A stretch of DNA of 64,000 nucleotides from an uncultured Dehalococcoidia bacterium (lineage in GTDB: Bacteria; Chloroflexota; Dehalococcoidia; Lucifugimonadales; Lucifugimonadaceae): contig OY282385.1 of the NCBI GenBank assembly GCA_958295935.1, forward strand, positions 1,302,001 through 1,366,000, read 5' to 3'. Below the pieces are notes generated by a model that saw only the letters and a program-made list of their open reading frames with translations, did not search any database and had not been told where the DNA came from. The position numbers were made by a program, and so were the translations under genes. Of the stretch, positions 60,656-64,000 are shown in pieces. Numbering within the stretch: position 1 is the first letter of the stretch; each line of letters opens with the position of its first letter.

Positions 60656-63320
60656 ATTGCGGTTGGCCCCCGATCTCCCATCGGTTAAAATGCAAGGCAT
60701 AACTGCTCACGAACAGTTTGAGTTGCGGTTGGCCCCCGATCTCCCATCGGTTAAAATACGCGGGCTGTTCTGCCGCGTCGAGGCCGAGTTGCGGTTGGCC
60801 CCCGATCTCCCATCGGTTAAAATAGCGACAGGCCGGCGCATGGTTCCCAACGTGTTGCGGTTGGCCCCCGATCTCCCATCGGTTAAAATGACGGCGGGCA
60901 GCTGCCCGGTGATGGTCCAGTTGCGGTTGGCCCCCGATCTCCCATCGGTTAAAATTCACAGGTACCGCGCCCGCAGCGCAAAGGTGTTGCGGTTGGCCCC
61001 CGATCTCCCATCGGTTAAAATCTCACATTGCTACGCTCACGCTCGCCACAGTTGCGGTTGGCCCCCGATCTCCCATCGGTTAAAATCCGATGGGCTTCGT
61101 CAGCTCGTCATCATGGTTGCGGTTGGCCCCCGATCTCCCATCGGTTAAAATTCCCCGCGCATCTTCTACTCAGCCGGCTTGTTGCGGTTGGCCCCTGATC
61201 TCCCATCGGTTAAAATCGCCATCCCCGGCGGTGTGAGTGTGGATTGGTTGCGGTTGGCCCCCGATCTCCCATCGGTTAAAATCTGAACGTTCACCGCGCC
61301 CGCCGAGTCGCGTTGCGGTTGGCCCCCGATCTCCCATCGGTTAAAATCTTGAGTGTATCTTGAGCTGCCCGCTGTAGTTGCGGTTGGCCCCCGATCTCCC
61401 ATCGGTTAAAATAGAGCAGCCACTAGCTGCTAACCCGAGCCGTTGCGGTTGGCCCCCGATCTCCCATCGGTTAAAATAGAGCAGCCACTAGCTGCTAACC
61501 CGAGCCGTTGCGGTTGGCCCCCGATCTCCCATCGGTTAAAATACGCCTAGCCCAGGGCCACTTACCGATTGGGTTGCGGTTGGCCCCCGATCTCCCATCG
61601 GTTAAAATCTGCGGATGTGCGATCATACGTCACGCCAGTTGCGGTTGGCCCCCGATCTCCCATCGGTTAAAATGTGGTAATATGAGCGCATGACGTACTT
61701 GCAGTTGCGGTTGGCCCCCGATCTCCCATCGGTTAAAATCGTAGAACCGCGTGCCGCGCCACTCCACCTGTTGCGGTTGGCCCCCGATCTCCCATCGGTT
61801 AAAATCGGAGCGGCCGCGGTGAACGCAGTGGGCGCAGTTGCGGTTGGCCCCCGATCTCCCATCGGTTAAAATGGCCCGGTCATCGTCCGTCCGTCCGGCG
61901 GGTTGCGGTTGGCCCCCGATCTCCCATCGGTTAAAATCGAGCAGCCATCGCTATAGGGTCGACGCCGGTTGCGGTTGGCCCCCGATCTCCCATCGGTTAA
62001 AATTGCACCCGCTAGTGGAATGAGCCGCCGGGTGTTGCGGTTGGCCCCCGATCTCCCATCGGTTAAAATATCCGCCAGATGCCGCACCTCTCTGTCCGTG
62101 TTGCGGTTGGCCCCCGATCTCCCATCGGTTAAAATCGCGGTTCGTATGACCCGCAACGGCGCCCCGTTGCGGTTGGCCCCCGATCTCCCATCGGTTAAAA
62201 TCAAGATGACAGACGAAAAGTACCCCTTCTAGTTGCGGTTGGCCCCCGATCTCCCATCGGTTAAAATGCCCACGACGCTGGCGACGAAGGTCCGACTGTT
62301 GCGGTTGGCCCCCGATCTCCCATCGGTTAAAATCATCGGCTTGCGTGATGTACGCCGGCCTTGGTTGCGGTTGGCCCCCGATCTCCCATCGGTTAAAATA
62401 TCTCACGAACGCTATCTATTGCTCACGCAGTTGCGGTTGGCCCCCGATCTCCCATCGGTTAAAATGATTCACTGCACAGGGCAGTAGGGCCTACGGTTGC
62501 GGTTGGCCCCCGATCTCCCATCGGTTAAAATGGAAATCCGTATGACTCGTATCGAGTACTAGTTGCGGTTGGCCCCCGATCTCCCATCGGTTAAAATAAC
62601 GTCACTGCGGAAAGCTGTGCTGCCAAGTTGCGGTTGGCCCCCGATCTCCCATCGGTTAAAATCTTCGCGCGCTCTAGGGCTTGCACCGCGCGTTGCGGTT
62701 GGCCCCCGATCTCCCATCGGTTAAAATCATCGTCGAGGGCTTCGTCGAGCACGTGCAGTTGCGGTTGGCCCCCGATCTCCCATCGGTTAAAATCGCAGGC
62801 AAGCTTTACCATGTCTTGTGGAGTTGCGGTTGGCCCCCGATCTCCCATCGGTTAAAATCGACGGCGTAGGGCATCCCCTGCACGTGCAGTTGCGGTTGGC
62901 CCCCGATCTCCCATCGGTTAAAATTTAAGGCATCGAACACGTTCAAAGGTTGCGGTTGCGGTTGGCCCCCGATCTCCCATCGGTTAAAATCGAAGATTGC
63001 ATAGATCACTCCTTCTTTGTGTTGCGGTTGGCCCCCGATCTCCCATCGGTTAAAATCTGCACCCGTACACGTGCAGCGGCGCCCCTGTTGCGGTTGGCCC
63101 CCGATCTCCCATCGGTTAAAATCAGCCAACCCTTCTTGGTGTTCCCGCAAACGTTGCGGTTGGCCCCCGATCTCCCATCGGTTAAAATGTCACGCTTGCG
63201 CAGCCACCAGCGTAGGCCGTTGCGGTTGGCCCCCGATCTCCCATCGGTTAAAATTCGCCAGTTGACCTGTATCGACCTGGGACGGTTGCGGTTGGCCCCC
63301 GATCTCCCATCGGTTAAAAT
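60656..63320 (+). CRISPR. CRISPR array, 41 repeats of 36 bp, 40 spacers (type II-C-like)
   Basis: The repeat starts GTTGCGGTTGGCCCCCG and ends CATCGGTTAAAAT on the plus strand. Counting starts from 60656 to 63285 gives 41 repeats. Spacers are 29-31 nt, mostly 30. Only two repeats deviate: the first has A for the first G, and the ninth (61181) has T at 61196. The spacers at 61413-61441 and 61478-61506 are identical. The 36-nt GTTG...AAAAT form resembles the II-C repeat of Neisseria meningitidis (GTTG...ACAAT), and cas2 and cas1 of type II character lie at the right. TTAAAAT at the repeat end could act as a -10 element in each repeat, as reported for II-C arrays. Plus-strand transcription is inferred from this. 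Confidence 0.97.
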
Positions 63321-63330
63321 ACACCGACTG

Positions 63331-63361
63331 CCGGGCCGACTTGAAAACAAGTTCGGCCCGG
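63331..63361. terminator. Hairpin between CRISPR array and cas2
   Basis: Inverted repeat CCGGGCCGA/TCGGCCCGG (63331-63339 and 63353-63361), extended by CTT/AAG with one bulge, loop GAAAAC. It sits just after the last repeat. It could end plus-strand array transcription or minus-strand cas transcription; there is no T-run on either side. Confidence 0.4.
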
Positions 63362-63397
63362 TAGCCCGGATCCCGCAGAAAAACGGCGCGCCAGACA

Positions 63398-63703
63398 TCA
63401 GAACAGCGCAAACTGTTCCGGATTTTTGTTGGTCGGCTGCCGCCGAGGGCCGTCGAAACTGACGATATTCTCGTACTGCTTATCGGTGAAGTAGAGGATC
63501 TGTACGTTGCCGGAGTCCGGCAAAGCCCCCTGCACACGCCTCGTGTAGACCTCCGTCTGCTCCTTGCCCGCGCAGAACCGCATGTACACCGAAAGCTGGC
63601 ACATGCCAAAGCCCTGATCCAGCAGAAATTTGCGGAACTTCATAGCCGCCCGGCGCTCCTTCTTCGTGAGAACCGGGAGGTCGAATATGACCATCATCCA
63701 CAT
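63398..63703 (-). CDS. cas2: CRISPR-associated endoribonuclease Cas2 (type II-C-like)
   Basis: 101 aa from the ATG at 63703. MWMMVIFDLPVLTKKERRAA carries the conserved Asp 8 of the ferredoxin-like Cas2 fold. RFRKFLL-type, LSVYMRFCAGKEQTEVY and VQILYFTDKQYENIVSF segments and the C-terminal EQFALF resemble Cas2 of type II-C loci. With Cas1 it forms the spacer-integration complex. It follows cas1 by 31 nt, and its stop is 77 nt from the array. Confidence 0.92.
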   Translation of the reverse strand: MWMMVIFDLPVLTKKERRAAMKFRKFLLDQGFGMCQLSVYMRFCAGKEQTEVYTRRVQGALPDSGNVQILYFTDKQYENIVSFDGPRRQPTNKNPEQFALF

Positions 63704-63734
63704 CAACCTGTAGCCGGATAGCACAGGCCATCTC

Positions 63735-64000
63735 CTAATCCCCCACTTGGACAAAGCCCGTGAGCGGCCGTTCAGGGAAAACGTATGCCGGCTCGCCGCT
63801 CTCGAACGATTTTGCGATTGATTGCACAGCGCGCTCAATACACGTTTGAAACGGAGTTATGCCTCTATCGGTAGCCACGTCGCTTGTTAGAACCTGTGCG
63901 AGGGCGCGTTTCGCCTCCGGGCTAACCTCCGAGTGGCCCGCATTGACCAGCCGGACCACTACGTAGTCGACCATCGGCCTAAAGGGCTCCATGAGGTCGT
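63735..64000 (-). CDS. cas1: CRISPR-associated endonuclease Cas1, C-terminal part (cut by window edge)
   Basis: The visible 87 or so residues start DLMEPFRPMVDYVVVRLVNAG and end ERPLTGFVQVGD. (D)LMEPFRP.VD is the conserved C-terminal segment of Cas1, with the acidic residue of the metal site, in the form found with type II systems. The start lies beyond the right edge, where cas9 is also expected in the order cas9-cas1-cas2. Confidence 0.88.
   Translation of the reverse strand, partial: DLMEPFRPMVDYVVVRLVNAGHSEVSPEAKRALAQVLTSDVATDRGITPFQTCIERAVQSIAKSFESGEPAYVFPERPLTGFVQVGD

Noticed and set aside
60435-61148. ORFs across the CRISPR array with repeated RLAPDLPSVKI or NRWEIGGQPQ
   Set aside because: The repetition is the 36-bp CRISPR repeat translated; there is no protein.
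62949-62960. Apparent duplicated start of a CRISPR repeat (GTTGCGGTTGCGG)
   Set aside because: The preceding spacer is exactly 30 nt when it is allowed to end in GTTGCG, so no repeat expansion is needed.

Overview
The window looks like a chromosomal segment of an uncultivated Chloroflexota-like bacterium (Dehalococcoidia/SAR202-type is my best guess). The reasons are high GC, frequent TTG/GTG starts, a family 5 solute-binding lipoprotein with a long Ala/Met/Pro linker, several Pro/Thr-rich surface proteins without LPXTG sorting signals, and the general gene content. This placement is inference; no rRNA is present to settle it.

Layout. (1) 1-4955, minus strand: an operon reading grdB-like selenoprotein, grdE-like protein, family 5 solute-binding lipoprotein, dppB-like permease (cut by the window edge). 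The grdB-like gene looks like two ORFs split by a TGA. The TGA sits in a U-G-x-C-x-x-C-G redox motif and is followed at once by a strong SECIS-like hairpin, so I read it as one selenocysteine protein. (2) 5460-6275: an endonuclease/exonuclease/phosphatase-family enzyme, next to a stretch of possible gene debris. (3) 6888-33263, minus strand: one gene of 8,791 codons for a giant secreted, membrane-anchored surface protein. It has 10 Pro-rich 17-residue repeats, 16 copies of one module, 59 tandem Ig-like (He_PIG-type) modules, a PT-rich stalk and a C-terminal transmembrane helix. A 17-nt poly(C) tract lies about 70 nt upstream of its start, just after a -35-like TTGACC, which suggests phase-variable expression. 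(4) 33967-34043: tRNA-Val(UAC). (5) 34159-40484: tldE/pmbA and tldD, then folC-fabF and ferritin. (6) 40481-44475, minus strand: a ferric-iron ABC importer (binding protein, fused permease, ATPase) convergent with ferritin, giving iron uptake beside iron storage. (7) 44891-52127, plus strand: PT-linker membrane protein, AIR-synthase-like protein, RelA/SpoT, ribosomal protein S20, a hypothetical protein, a lamin-tail lipoprotein, LexA and TatA. (8) 52218-53956, minus strand: tatB-tatC and Maf. (9) 54393-60580: D-2-hydroxyacid dehydrogenase, Gfo/Idh/MocA oxidoreductase, histidine phosphatase (minus strand), a 5'-truncated helicase, M20 amidohydrolase and HpcH/HpaI aldolase. (10) 60656-64000: a 41-repeat CRISPR array followed on the minus strand by cas2 and the end of cas1. 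The Cas2 and Cas1 sequences and the repeat form point to type II-C, so cas9 should lie just beyond the right edge.

The most unusual items are the selenocysteine GrdB-like protein, paired with a GrdE-like partner that seems to lack the pyruvoyl-forming cysteine and sits in an operon with a peptide-type ABC importer, and the giant modular surface protein with its homopolymeric promoter tract. The CRISPR array, with a -10-like end to every repeat and a tandem duplicated spacer, is also worth attention.
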